Assembly: GCA_003599575.1 (NCBI GenBank)
Contig: QZKV01000007.1
Location: 1-64,000, forward strand
From: Desulfobacteraceae bacterium
Lineage (GTDB): Bacteria; Desulfobacterota; Desulfobacteria; Desulfobacterales; Desulfosarcinaceae
DNA length: 64,000 nt
Reading direction: 5' to 3'
The position numbers were made by a program, and so were the translations under genes. Below are positions 8,838-17,478 of this stretch, piece after piece. The notes beneath the pieces were generated by a model that had not been told where the DNA came from, made no database searches, and saw nothing but the letters and a program-made list of their open reading frames with translations. Position 1 is the first letter of the stretch, and each line of letters begins with the position of its first letter.

Positions 8838-9371
8838 TCAGCTCGGGCCGGCCGCTTGGACAAATGCGGCCACCAATTCGCGGCAAAAGGCCGGGATATC
8901 AGACACCACGCGGCCCCACACCAGATTGCCGTCGCGAAAGGCGGGTTCGTCGACCCACGTCGCCCCGGCATTGACCAGATCATCCTTGATCCCGCGGGAC
9001 CCTGTGGCCTTACGCCCTGTCACGATGCCCGCCGATATGGCCACCAGGCCTCCATGACAAATGATACCCAAGGGCTTGCCATCATTATGAAGCTCCTGCA
9101 CCAGCCAGATGACATGTTCGTGGCGCCGGAGTTTATCCGGCGCCCAACCGCCCGGGATGACCAGGCCGAGCAGCTTTTGCCGGGCCAGGGAATCGGTTCT
9201 GGCCGTCGGGATGATTTTCAGCCCATTTTTTCCGTGCACCGGGTTCAGATCCAATCCCGCCGCAATGACCTCCGCACCTTCTTCCTGCAAACGCATGTAA
9301 GGTACATAGAATTCAAGATCTTCGACCCCTTCGGCCAAGAGAATCGCTATTTTGTGATTGCGCAGACGCAT
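8838..9371 (-). CDS. DJ-1/PfpI family protein (YhbO-like)
   Basis: A 177-residue protein with the DJ-1/PfpI fold. The nucleophile elbow GIICHGG places Cys105 next to His106, and VIPGGWAPDKLRR is the usual preceding loop. Relatives are described as deglycases, glyoxalases or intracellular proteases, so the activity is not certain. The ATG at 9371 has GGAGGAGG about eight bases upstream; a longer frame to 9452 lacks similarity. It lies just upstream of cytochrome b561 on the same strand with a 48-base gap, possibly co-transcribed. Confidence 0.85.
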   Translation of the reverse strand: MRLRNHKIAILLAEGVEDLEFYVPYMRLQEEGAEVIAAGLDLNPVHGKNGLKIIPTARTDSLARQKLLGLVIPGGWAPDKLRRHEHVIWLVQELHNDGKPLGIICHGGLVAISAGIVTGRKATGSRGIKDDLVNAGATWVDEPAFRDGNLVWGRVVSDIPAFCRELVAAFVQAAGPS

Positions 9372-9600
9372 AGCAGCACCTCCTCCACCCTTAACGCCCG
9401 TCAGACGGGTCGTTGCGGGGGTTGCGATTTTTGGCAGGTTGTCGAAAAACAAGCATCCGGCGGAAGACTGACCAGCGGCGCCGGACGGTCCCTTTCAACA
9501 GCCTGTTCGATTTTTGCTCCGCGTACTGAACCAACCGACAAGATCAGACACTGCAACAAGAATTCAAGAGGGTGGTGAGGAAGACAGCTTCATGCCACCT

Positions 9601-12258
9601 TCAGCGCAGCGCGTGCAGTCGCTCCATCAAGCCCTGGATGTGCCGATCGTCAAAATAGAACCGCAAGTCCAGAAATTGCTGCCGCAAGGCCAGTACCTTT
9701 TCTTTGACTTCCTTTGCGCGCAGGATCGCATCGGCGATCAACTCGGCCAGAACGGCGAAATCTTTGGTCTGCATGCCGAAGCGGGTCATCTCGGCCACTC
9801 CCAGCCGCAAGGCTCCGGAGGCCGTGAAGCCTTCTTCTTCCGGTGCCGCCTGATAATTGCAGATGATGTTGTTGGCTTCCAGGCGTTGTGCCATGGCAGG
9901 CCCCTGCGAATACCCCACCTTGACGATCACCTGATGGGTTTCAGTGAAATCGATGGACGGATCTCCGGCAACTTCCAGCCTGCACGCGTGCAACGCGCGG
10001 GCGAAGGCCTTGGCGTTGGCAATGACCTGAGGCTGATATTGATCCTTGAAGGCGTTCATCTCCATGGCGGCTACCAGCAGTCCCAGCAGGGTGCCCAAAT
10101 GGTGGTTGCTGACCGCGCCGGGAAAAGCGCGGCGCTGGACGGCTTCCCACAAGGCGGCTTGATCCGGGCGAGCGGATCTCGGACCGGCGGCCACGATCCC
10201 GCGCTGGGTGCCGAAAAAGGTTTTATGGGTCGAACCGGTCACCAGATCGGCGCCCTCGGCAAAGGGCTGTTGAAAGTGCGGACCGCACAATCCCAACACA
10301 TGGGCCATATCGTACAGCAGCACCGCATCCAATTCCAACTCGTCGATCAAGCGCCGCACCGCGGCCACCGGCTCCCTGTGCAAGGTCATGCTTTTGCCCA
10401 AAATGATCAGTTCCGGCCGGTAGCGGGCCATCATCTCGCGGCAGGCCGCCAGGTCGATGTCATAGGGGTTGCCGGGCAAGGGCGGAAAATTGACCACGGC
10501 GGGCTGTTCGGTGGCCGGGTCGCGCATCACATAATCGCGCAAGGCCCCCATGGGTTGGGCGCTCAGGTGCCCGCCGTTGATGATGTGGTGGTTCATCACC
10601 CTGCGCAAGCGCCGCTGTTCGCTTCTGCGGTCGGCGCGGTTGACATGATCCACCAGGGCGCTGAATACCACCATATTGGCCATCTGCCCGGAAATGGGCC
10701 GCGTCTCGATCTCACGGCAGCCCAGGTACAGGCGCAGTTGTTCGGTCAAGGCGGTTTCCACGGCGGCGATGAATTCGGTGCCCTGGTAGTAAAAAACCTC
10801 TGCATCGGCGAAGGCTTTAAGCATTTTATGTTCCGCGTAGCGCCCCATCGGGTCGGTGATCGAAAGCAGGCGCACCAGAGGCGATGGGGTCTGTTCGGAA
10901 GGTATCAGGTTGATGCACTGCTCGCGCCGCCAGATGTGGTTGTCGATGGCCCTGCGCACCCACAAACCGGCCTGCTGGGAGCTGGCGGGATCGGCCTGGA
11001 TCTCGGCAGACGATTTCTTCCGGTAGATCGCCCAGGTGATCGGCCGGGCATGCGGCGGTGCTTCGCTGCGCAGCAGGTAAGGCATTACGCCCGCCTTCAG
11101 CCGTTTGCCGCGCACATCGACATCGATGACGGTGCCCTCGCGGATGCGGCTGTCGATCAAGGCCAGGCCTATCGCGCGGCGGCCGCTTTGTTCGCCGATG
11201 GCCGAGGCGATGCCTTGGCCGCCGTACTGCCAATACGGCACCATGGTGCCGCTGGTGATCCAACCGAGCGGGACATCCTCTTTGAACACCTGCGCGCCGG
11301 CGCGGGCAATGCCTTTATCGATCAATTCGATGCAGTAAATCCGGCGCGGCAGATCCGGCAGGGCCTCAAAGCGCCCGCGCATGAATTGCTGGACAGCCTG
11401 AAACTGTCTTTGCAAAGCCGGTTGGCCGATAAATTCGCCTTTGAGCGGCGCAAAGCTGACGGCAAAACGGGCCAAACCGTTGGCGAAGATCGGAATGGGG
11501 CGTCCTTCCGGATCAAGGCCCAGTTCGTGGCCGTAGAGGGGCAGGCCCGCCTCCAGGCGCAGCGTGTCACGCGCGCCCAAGCCTACCGGCAGCGCGCCGT
11601 GCTTTATCAGAAGATCCCAGACCGGCAGGGCCCCATCGGCCGGCATGAACATTTCAAAGCACAAGGGTTCGCCCGTATACCCGGTTCGCGACAACCACAC
11701 CTCGGTTCCAGCGCAGCGCACGATACTGAGTGCGTTGCGCTTGGGCTCAGGCAGGGCGCCCTGTTCGATGATCCCCGCCAGGATGTTTTTGGACCGCGGG
11801 CCCTGCAGGCTGAACATGGCGATCTCGCGCGTGCGATCGATCAGTTCGACTGTCTTGAAACGGGCGCGCACCGCCTGCAGGTGCTCCCAATCCGTGGCAA
11901 GGTTGGCGGCATTGACCACCAATAAATAGTGATCGTCGAAGAAGCGGCACAGGTAGGCATCGTCCACGGCACCGCCCTTGTCGTCGGGAATCATGGTGTA
12001 GTGGCTTCTGCCGACATCCAGCGCGGCTGCGTTGTTGGTCAATGCAAATTGCAGAAAAGCCAGCGCTTCGTCTCCGCGAATGACCAGCCGCCCCATATGG
12101 GATACATCGAAGAGGCCGGCCTGACGCCGCGTGGCCAGATGTTCCTCGAAAATGCCGGAAGCATATTGCAGCGGCATTTCCCAGCCTCCGAACGGCACCA
12201 TCCGGGCGCCGAGGCCGACATGACGCGCGAACAAGGGTGTTTGCAGCAGGGTTGCCAT
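9601..12258 (-). CDS. Fusion of glycine-cleavage T-protein and serine hydroxymethyltransferase-like enzyme
   Basis: An 885-residue protein with two one-carbon modules. Residues 1 to about 400 are GcvT-like aminomethyltransferase (start TPLFARHVGLGARMVPFGGWEMPLQY, then DVSHMGR, GGAVDD and SRTGYTGE), which makes methylene-THF from the aminomethyl-H protein. Residues about 435-885 are a divergent SHMT: INLIPSEQ, YYQGTE, GGHLSAQ and THKTFFG, with PLP-binding Lys679. Together they would make and use methylene-THF to convert glycine to serine. ATG 12258 has AAAGG upstream; ATG 12276 is an alternative only two bases after the rhomboid stop. No gcvH or gcvP is nearby. Confidence 0.9.
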   Translation of the reverse strand: MATLLQTPLFARHVGLGARMVPFGGWEMPLQYASGIFEEHLATRRQAGLFDVSHMGRLVIRGDEALAFLQFALTNNAAALDVGRSHYTMIPDDKGGAVDDAYLCRFFDDHYLLVVNAANLATDWEHLQAVRARFKTVELIDRTREIAMFSLQGPRSKNILAGIIEQGALPEPKRNALSIVRCAGTEVWLSRTGYTGEPLCFEMFMPADGALPVWDLLIKHGALPVGLGARDTLRLEAGLPLYGHELGLDPEGRPIPIFANGLARFAVSFAPLKGEFIGQPALQRQFQAVQQFMRGRFEALPDLPRRIYCIELIDKGIARAGAQVFKEDVPLGWITSGTMVPYWQYGGQGIASAIGEQSGRRAIGLALIDSRIREGTVIDVDVRGKRLKAGVMPYLLRSEAPPHARPITWAIYRKKSSAEIQADPASSQQAGLWVRRAIDNHIWRREQCINLIPSEQTPSPLVRLLSITDPMGRYAEHKMLKAFADAEVFYYQGTEFIAAVETALTEQLRLYLGCREIETRPISGQMANMVVFSALVDHVNRADRRSEQRRLRRVMNHHIINGGHLSAQPMGALRDYVMRDPATEQPAVVNFPPLPGNPYDIDLAACREMMARYRPELIILGKSMTLHREPVAAVRRLIDELELDAVLLYDMAHVLGLCGPHFQQPFAEGADLVTGSTHKTFFGTQRGIVAAGPRSARPDQAALWEAVQRRAFPGAVSNHHLGTLLGLLVAAMEMNAFKDQYQPQVIANAKAFARALHACRLEVAGDPSIDFTETHQVIVKVGYSQGPAMAQRLEANNIICNYQAAPEEEGFTASGALRLGVAEMTRFGMQTKDFAVLAELIADAILRAKEVKEKVLALRQQFLDLRFYFDDRHIQGLMERLHALR

Positions 12259-12278
12259 AATAAATGCGCCTTTCATGG

Positions 12279-13121
12279 TTACTGAATCCAGTAATACACC
12301 CCCTGCAGCACTCCCCAGGCCAGAGCCAAGGCTGATACCGCCAGGCAGCCGGCGGCGATCAGGCGATGGGACAGTTTTTCGCGCGACTTTTCCTGATATC
12401 CCAGCAGGACTCCGCACAGCGCGCCGGCCGCCATGCCGCCCATATGAGCCCAGTTGTTGATGCCGGGCACCAAAAACCCGAAGAGTAAAATGAACAGGGC
12501 CCATCCGCCGACCTGTTTATAGATCGCCAGTCCGAAAAGTCCCCCGCGGTGCTTTCCGTAGTAGAGAGCCGCGCCGATCAGTCCGCACAGGGCCGCCGAG
12601 GCGCCGAGGGTCAGCGGTATGCCGGCCATGAAAGAAATCCAGAATCCGCCTATGCCGCTTAGGGTGTAGATGGCAAAAAAACGATAGGGGCCGTAGAGTT
12701 GGGTGACCAAAGGACCAATCTGGTAAAGGGCGATCATGTTGAAAAAGATATGGAATATGGAGCCATGCAGGTAGTTGGCCGAAAGCAGGGTCCACCATCC
12801 CGAAGATAGATTCATCAAAAAGGTGCCCGTGGCCCCCAGGACGGCCAAGCTGTTTTGGTCGGGCGCAAGCAGTCCCAGCGGGTTGAAACCGAGTCCCAAG
12901 CGCCGAGGATTGAGCAACAGGCTGAACAGGTACATGCCCACATTGGCGTAGATGATGGTACGGATGATCTGTTCGCCTGATCCCCATCCTCGGGTGAGGG
13001 GGTTGTTCTTCCAGCGCGATCCGGGAGCCTGAATGCCGCAAAAAGGACATCTGGATTCGTCCTCGCTGATCAATTTGCGACAGTTCGGACACAAAATGGA
13101 ATTGCGCGACGGTCGGTTCAT
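12279..13121 (-). CDS. Rhomboid family intramembrane serine protease with zinc ribbon
   Basis: A 280-residue protein. The N-terminus is a zinc ribbon (CPNC at 11-14, CPFC at 25-28). After it come about six membrane segments with rhomboid signatures: HGSIFHIFFNMIAL at 119-132, catalytic Ser175 in GASAALCG and His226 in NNWAHMGG. It cleaves membrane proteins within the bilayer; substrates are unknown. I took the ATG at 13121, since an upstream Met (13187) adds only an unrelated stretch. The GcvT-SHMT gene starts about 20 bases after its stop, so the two are probably co-transcribed although functionally unrelated. Confidence 0.88.
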   Translation of the reverse strand: MNRPSRNSILCPNCRKLISEDESRCPFCGIQAPGSRWKNNPLTRGWGSGEQIIRTIIYANVGMYLFSLLLNPRRLGLGFNPLGLLAPDQNSLAVLGATGTFLMNLSSGWWTLLSANYLHGSIFHIFFNMIALYQIGPLVTQLYGPYRFFAIYTLSGIGGFWISFMAGIPLTLGASAALCGLIGAALYYGKHRGGLFGLAIYKQVGGWALFILLFGFLVPGINNWAHMGGMAAGALCGVLLGYQEKSREKLSHRLIAAGCLAVSALALAWGVLQGVYYWIQ

Positions 13122-13254
13122 TAATGTACGGTCCTTTTCGAAAAACTGGGACCCCTGCCCGTTCAAGGGTTGGGGCTGAATCTTCACAACCCGGAAGTGC
13201 GCTTATTTCACCCGCAGGCATGCTCTGCGCAGTAGTGCCGATCCACTCCGTTTA

Positions 13255-14211
13255 TCACTCCCACAGTATCGGATTGCCGTCCAGGTGATCGGTCACCGTG
13301 CGACCGATGCGGTCCATGGCCTGCAAGTCTTCTTCTCCCAGTGAAATGCGGCCTGCCGCAGCGTTCTGGGTGGCTTGTTCGCTGTTGCGGGCGCCTGCAA
13401 TGGCGCAGGTGCCGGGTTGTGCAATGACCCAGGCCAAGGCCAACTGCCCCAGTGACAGGCCGTATTTATCCGCAATCGGGCGCAGTTGCGCCACCGCCGC
13501 CTGAACGCGCGTGAAGTGTGCGGGTTGAAAAAGGCGGTTGGTGCTCCGATGGTCTCCCCTGGCGAACTTGTGATCCGGGCCGAATTTGCCGGTCAACAGT
13601 CCTTGGGCCATGGGTGAATAGGCCAGGATGGTCATGTCTTTTTCGCGGCAATACGGCGTCTCCTCCCGTTCAACGGCGCGCCAGAAGAGGGAGTAGGGCG
13701 GCTGCAGACTCTCTATCGGGCCGTATTGGGCTATTTCTTCCATCTGCCGGCGATTGAAATTGGAGACGCCGATGGCACGGATTTTACCCTGATCCTTCAG
13801 GTGGATCATGGCGCGCATGATTTCTTCCAGCGGCACGGCGGGATGGCCAAAGCTGCCGGGCGGCCAATGCACCTGGTATAGATCGATGTAATGGGTGTTC
13901 AGATTCTTCAGGGACAGGTGGCAGGCCTCGATGATCTGCTCATATTGGAGGTGGTTGCTGAACACCTTGGTGGCCAGGACAATCCGATCGCGAACATCTG
14001 AAAGCGCCTTGGCGACCATGCGTTCCGAATGACCGTTGCCGTATACTTCGGCCGTATCGAAGGCAGTGACGCCGGCATCCAGCGCAGCACGCATGGCGCG
14101 TTGGGTTTGATTGTCGTCGATGCCGGACCACATGGCTTTACCGGCCTGCCAGGTGCCCATGATGACGGCCGAAACATGTATGCCGCTGCGGCCGATCTGT
14201 CGCTGCTGCAT
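13255..14211 (-). CDS. Aldo/keto reductase
   Basis: A 318-residue NADPH-dependent oxidoreductase of the AKR superfamily. The catalytic tetrad is visible: Asp52 and Tyr57 in FDTAEVYGNG, Lys82 in LATKV, and His in YQVHWPP near residue 118. The C-terminal cofactor region includes GARNSEQATQNAAA. The ATG at 14211 has AAGGAGG directly upstream; a longer frame to 14268 is not supported. Substrate unknown. The gap of about 130 bases to the rhomboid gene suggests it may be separate. Confidence 0.9.
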   Translation of the reverse strand: MQQRQIGRSGIHVSAVIMGTWQAGKAMWSGIDDNQTQRAMRAALDAGVTAFDTAEVYGNGHSERMVAKALSDVRDRIVLATKVFSNHLQYEQIIEACHLSLKNLNTHYIDLYQVHWPPGSFGHPAVPLEEIMRAMIHLKDQGKIRAIGVSNFNRRQMEEIAQYGPIESLQPPYSLFWRAVEREETPYCREKDMTILAYSPMAQGLLTGKFGPDHKFARGDHRSTNRLFQPAHFTRVQAAVAQLRPIADKYGLSLGQLALAWVIAQPGTCAIAGARNSEQATQNAAAGRISLGEEDLQAMDRIGRTVTDHLDGNPILWE

Positions 14212-14380
14212 GTTTCCTCCTTGGCGCGAATCAATGCAAGATAGTAACAATGGACATTCCGGGCGCAAGATGGAGAGTGCGGCCGTGCGCCACTGTTATC
14301 CTGCGGCCGGGTGCTGGGGATATCCATCCCGGGGCGCTCCCATCTTTGGCCCGGTGGGGGGTGAGCCTCCGGATATGCGA

Positions 14381-14408
14381 TTGACACCCCTTTTAGCATA
14401 GTTGTATA
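14381..14408 (+). promoter_or_regulatory. Sigma-70-type promoter for the lipoprotein gene
   Basis: TTGACA at 14381-14386 and TGTATA at 14403-14408, separated by 16 bases, make a near-consensus promoter. It points at the lipoprotein gene 83 bases downstream and is the best sigma-70 match I noticed in the window. Confidence 0.55.
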
Positions 14409-14491
14409 CGAAATGCATCTTTAAACAAGGTCGCCGCAATTCTTGGCAAAAGGGGTCTTATTGGGTTTTAAGGTAAAGGTAGACCCGTACT

Positions 14492-14779
14492 ATGAAAAGC
14501 ATGGTTTTTTTAGGCTTGCTGATTTGTTTGGCGGGTTGCGCGTCTCAAAACGAAGGGTCAACCGAGTTGATCGAGACCCAGGAACCCCTGGTGACCGGCT
14601 GCAGCATGCTGGGCGTGATTTCCGAAACGGCCGATGCCGGCTGGATTTCCGAACACGCCGCCCGGTACCGTATGATCGGAAAAGTAAAAGCGCGCGCCGC
14701 ACAATTGGGGACCACCCATATCGTCTGGTTGCACAAAACCGACTATTCGGCTGCTGCAAAGGCCTATCGATGCAAATGA
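14492..14779 (+). CDS. Small outer-membrane or periplasmic lipoprotein (DUF4156-like)
   Basis: A 95-residue protein with a lipoprotein signal peptide ending in the lipobox LAGC (Cys16). The mature part has a TGCSMLGVISE segment and ends AAAKAYRC, with a GTTHIVWL strand, resembling the DUF4156 lipoprotein family of unknown function. The two remaining Cys (37 and 94) could form a disulfide. A promoter is seen at 14381-14408. The helicase gene that follows is 135 bases away. Confidence 0.7.
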   Translation: MKSMVFLGLLICLAGCASQNEGSTELIETQEPLVTGCSMLGVISETADAGWISEHAARYRMIGKVKARAAQLGTTHIVWLHKTDYSAAAKAYRCK

Positions 14780-14914
14780 TCTTGAATTCGCAAAGCTCGA
14801 CAAGACGATTCGCCGCTTTGCCCCAGATGACGGAAAAATCGGACTCCCAGCCGATCCATCAGAATTGAGCACATTCACTTTACACTTGTCGCTCAACCCT
14901 TTACACTCCGGCCC

Positions 14915-17254
14915 ATGAAACCCACGTTCAACATAGCCGTGCGCGCCATGGTCGAGCATGTGCTGCGCTGCGGGGACCTGCGCTCCGACTTCATGGGATC
15001 GGCCGGCGCTCTTGAAGGCATCCGCGCTCACCAGCGGGTCCAGCGTGGGCGGCCTGCCGATTACCAGGCCGAAGTGGCCGTGAGTTTGGAACTCAAGCGG
15101 CCCGATTATGATCTGAAGGTCGGCGGCCGCATCGACGGGGTATTCCGCGACAACGAGCGTGTCATGATCGAAGAGATCAAGACCACCCGAGCCCCTTTGC
15201 AGGAAATCGAGGCCTCCCCGGATCCCATCCACTGGGGACAAGCCCAATGCTACGCCCACATGTACGCCGTCCAGGAAAATCTGACGCAGGTGGAGGTGCG
15301 GCTGACGTACGTCCACCTGGACAACGGTCGTGTCCTGGAGATGGTTCGCAATTTTGAATGCGGTGAGTTGGCTCTTTTTTTCAATGACCTGCTCGAGCGC
15401 TACCTTCTTTGGCTGCAGCAAATGTGGCAATGGGTTCTGGAACGTGACAGGAGCATCGAGCAACTCGCTTTTCCCTTTGAAACCTATCGGGCCGGCCAAC
15501 GGGAAATGGCTGTGGAAGTATTCCGCACCATTCGGGACGGCGCTCATTTGCTGGTGCAAGCGGCCACCGGTATCGGCAAGACCATGGCCGCCCTTTATCC
15601 GGCCGTCAAGGCCCTTGGGCGGCAGCATGTGCCCAAAGTGGTTTTCTTGACCGCGCGCACGACAGGACGTTTGGCCGCCGAAGCGGCTTTGCAGGCTCTG
15701 GGCCAAAGGGGCATGCGCCTCAAGAGGATCACCTTGACGGCCAAGGAGAAGATTTGCTTTTCCGCTCAAAAGAGTTGCTCACCGGAAGAGTGTCCTTTCG
15801 CCAAAGGGTATTTTGACCGCATCAACAACGCATTGGGGGCGGCTTTTACGCATGATGCCATGACCCGCGAGGCCATCGAAAAAGTGGCCGTCGCGTTTCA
15901 GGTATGCCCCTTTGAATTATCTTTGGAACTGGCGAACTGGGCCGATTGCGTCATCTGTGACTACAATTATGCCTTTGATCCGACCGTGAGCCTGCGTCGC
16001 CTTTTCGGAGAAGAGGCCGGCGGGCACGCGCTGTTGGTTGACGAGGCGCATAACCTGGTGGACCGCTCACGGGAGATGTTTTCGGCCCGGCTGAACAAAC
16101 AGGCCTTTTTAGTGCTGCGGCGGAACACGAAAAAAGATCTGCCGCGCATCTATCGTGCCTTGGGCCGCATCAATTCCTGGATGGCGGCGTTGCGCAAGCG
16201 CTGCATGGAAACAGGCGGGCTGTTGATCGAAAAAAATGCACCCGACGACCTGATCGAGCGCTTGCGCGCTTTTGCCGCCGCGGCCGAACATTGGCTGCGG
16301 CTGAACCAGCCCGCGGATTTTCGCGAAGAGCTGTTGCAGACCTATTTCGATAGTTTGGCTTTCATACGCATCGCCGAGCGATATTCCGAGGGTTACGCGA
16401 CCATCTCGGAAGCAGTCGCAAAAGACGTCCAGATCAAACTCTTCTGCATGGACACGTCCGAGCCGCTGCGCAATTGCTGGCGCACTTGCCGCGCGGCGGT
16501 GCTTTTCTCGGCCACCCTGGCGCCTGCGGATTACTTTCAAGCGGTCCTGGGATGCCATCCGGACGCGCGCAAAATGTGTTTGACCTCTCCTTTTCCGCCT
16601 GCCAATCTGGCCGTCTTTCTTGCATCGCGTATTTCAACGTTTTATCGCCGGCGACAAGACTCATGCCAGGCATTGAGCCGCGCCATGGCCGAAATGGTGA
16701 TGCAGCGACAGGGGCATTACCTTTTGTTTTTTCCCTCCTATGAATATCTGACGATGGTCCTGGACTGTTTTCGAGGAGATTGTTCAGACGTCGATGTCAT
16801 CGTGCAGACGCGTGAAATGAGTGAATCGGACCGGGAGGCCTTCCTGGCGAAATTCGGCCGGCAGGTGGAGCGAACCTTGGTCGGATTTGCCGTCATGGGA
16901 GGCATATTCGGCGAAGGCATCGATCTGAAAGGCGAGCGCCTTACCGGTGCAATCATTGTGGGCGTCGGTCTGCCCGCCATTGGTACTGAAAGGGAGTTGA
17001 TCCGGGAGTACTACGATCGCACGCAGGGACTTGGATTTGAATTTGCCTACCAATATCCGGGCATCAACCGTGTCCTCCAAGCCGCAGGGCGGGTGATCCG
17101 CTCCGAAACGGACCGCGGGGTGGTGCTGCTGATCGATCCACGCTATATTCAGCGGCGCTATCATTCGTTGCTGCCGCCCTGGTGGCAATTGCAGCCCGCA
17201 GGGCCACCCACCGAGTTCCGGGCGCAGCTGGCCGAGTTCTGGGGCCGTCAATGA
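14915..17254 (+). CDS. XPD/DinG-family Fe-S helicase with N-terminal PD-(D/E)xK nuclease domain
   Basis: A 779-residue protein. Residues 1 to about 170 look like a RecB/Cas4-type nuclease: Asp74 in GRIDGVF, Glu87 and Lys89 in EEIKTT, and Gln109/111 before CYAHMY. A superfamily-2 helicase follows: Walker A GIGKT (Lys222), DEAH at 376-379, and C-terminal motifs GEGID and QAAGRVIRS. Four cysteines (281, 288, 293, 331) match the XPD/DinG iron-sulfur cluster. It probably unwinds 5'-3' at damaged or structured DNA, with cleavage by the nuclease domain. It lies alone between unrelated genes. Confidence 0.88.
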   Translation: MKPTFNIAVRAMVEHVLRCGDLRSDFMGSAGALEGIRAHQRVQRGRPADYQAEVAVSLELKRPDYDLKVGGRIDGVFRDNERVMIEEIKTTRAPLQEIEASPDPIHWGQAQCYAHMYAVQENLTQVEVRLTYVHLDNGRVLEMVRNFECGELALFFNDLLERYLLWLQQMWQWVLERDRSIEQLAFPFETYRAGQREMAVEVFRTIRDGAHLLVQAATGIGKTMAALYPAVKALGRQHVPKVVFLTARTTGRLAAEAALQALGQRGMRLKRITLTAKEKICFSAQKSCSPEECPFAKGYFDRINNALGAAFTHDAMTREAIEKVAVAFQVCPFELSLELANWADCVICDYNYAFDPTVSLRRLFGEEAGGHALLVDEAHNLVDRSREMFSARLNKQAFLVLRRNTKKDLPRIYRALGRINSWMAALRKRCMETGGLLIEKNAPDDLIERLRAFAAAAEHWLRLNQPADFREELLQTYFDSLAFIRIAERYSEGYATISEAVAKDVQIKLFCMDTSEPLRNCWRTCRAAVLFSATLAPADYFQAVLGCHPDARKMCLTSPFPPANLAVFLASRISTFYRRRQDSCQALSRAMAEMVMQRQGHYLLFFPSYEYLTMVLDCFRGDCSDVDVIVQTREMSESDREAFLAKFGRQVERTLVGFAVMGGIFGEGIDLKGERLTGAIIVGVGLPAIGTERELIREYYDRTQGLGFEFAYQYPGINRVLQAAGRVIRSETDRGVVLLIDPRYIQRRYHSLLPPWWQLQPAGPPTEFRAQLAEFWGRQ

Positions 17255-17356
17255 ATGCCTCCATGATATTCGGTTTATTCGCGGGCGGCGTATGCTCTGC
17301 ATGCCTCAAATCTGAAATTCGCCGGTTCAGAAATACTCAGCATCCGAAGTAGTAAA

Positions 17357-17374
17357 GCGGGTGAAAAGACCCGC
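17357..17374. terminator. Hairpin in convergent intergenic region
   Basis: GCGGGT (17357-17362) pairs perfectly with ACCCGC (17369-17374) over a six-base loop, in the gap between the helicase gene and the convergent coiled-coil gene. There is no T tract on either side, so it is only a weak terminator candidate. Confidence 0.3.
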
Positions 17375-17478
17375 CAAGAGACGGCGTCAGTGCCATTGCG
17401 GCAGGAGAAAAACCGCTTGAACCCCTATCGCCCACCTCTTCGGGACATGGGTGTGCGTGGGCAGGCTGCTTTTTAGCC

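Noticed and set aside
9514..11925. 803-codon open frame on the plus strand
   Set aside because: It lies antisense to the GcvT-SHMT gene and has no recognisable domain; high GC content keeps the opposite frame open.
14558..15769. 403-codon open frame on the minus strand
   Set aside because: Antisense to the lipoprotein and helicase genes, no RBS or motifs, and both sense genes are secure.
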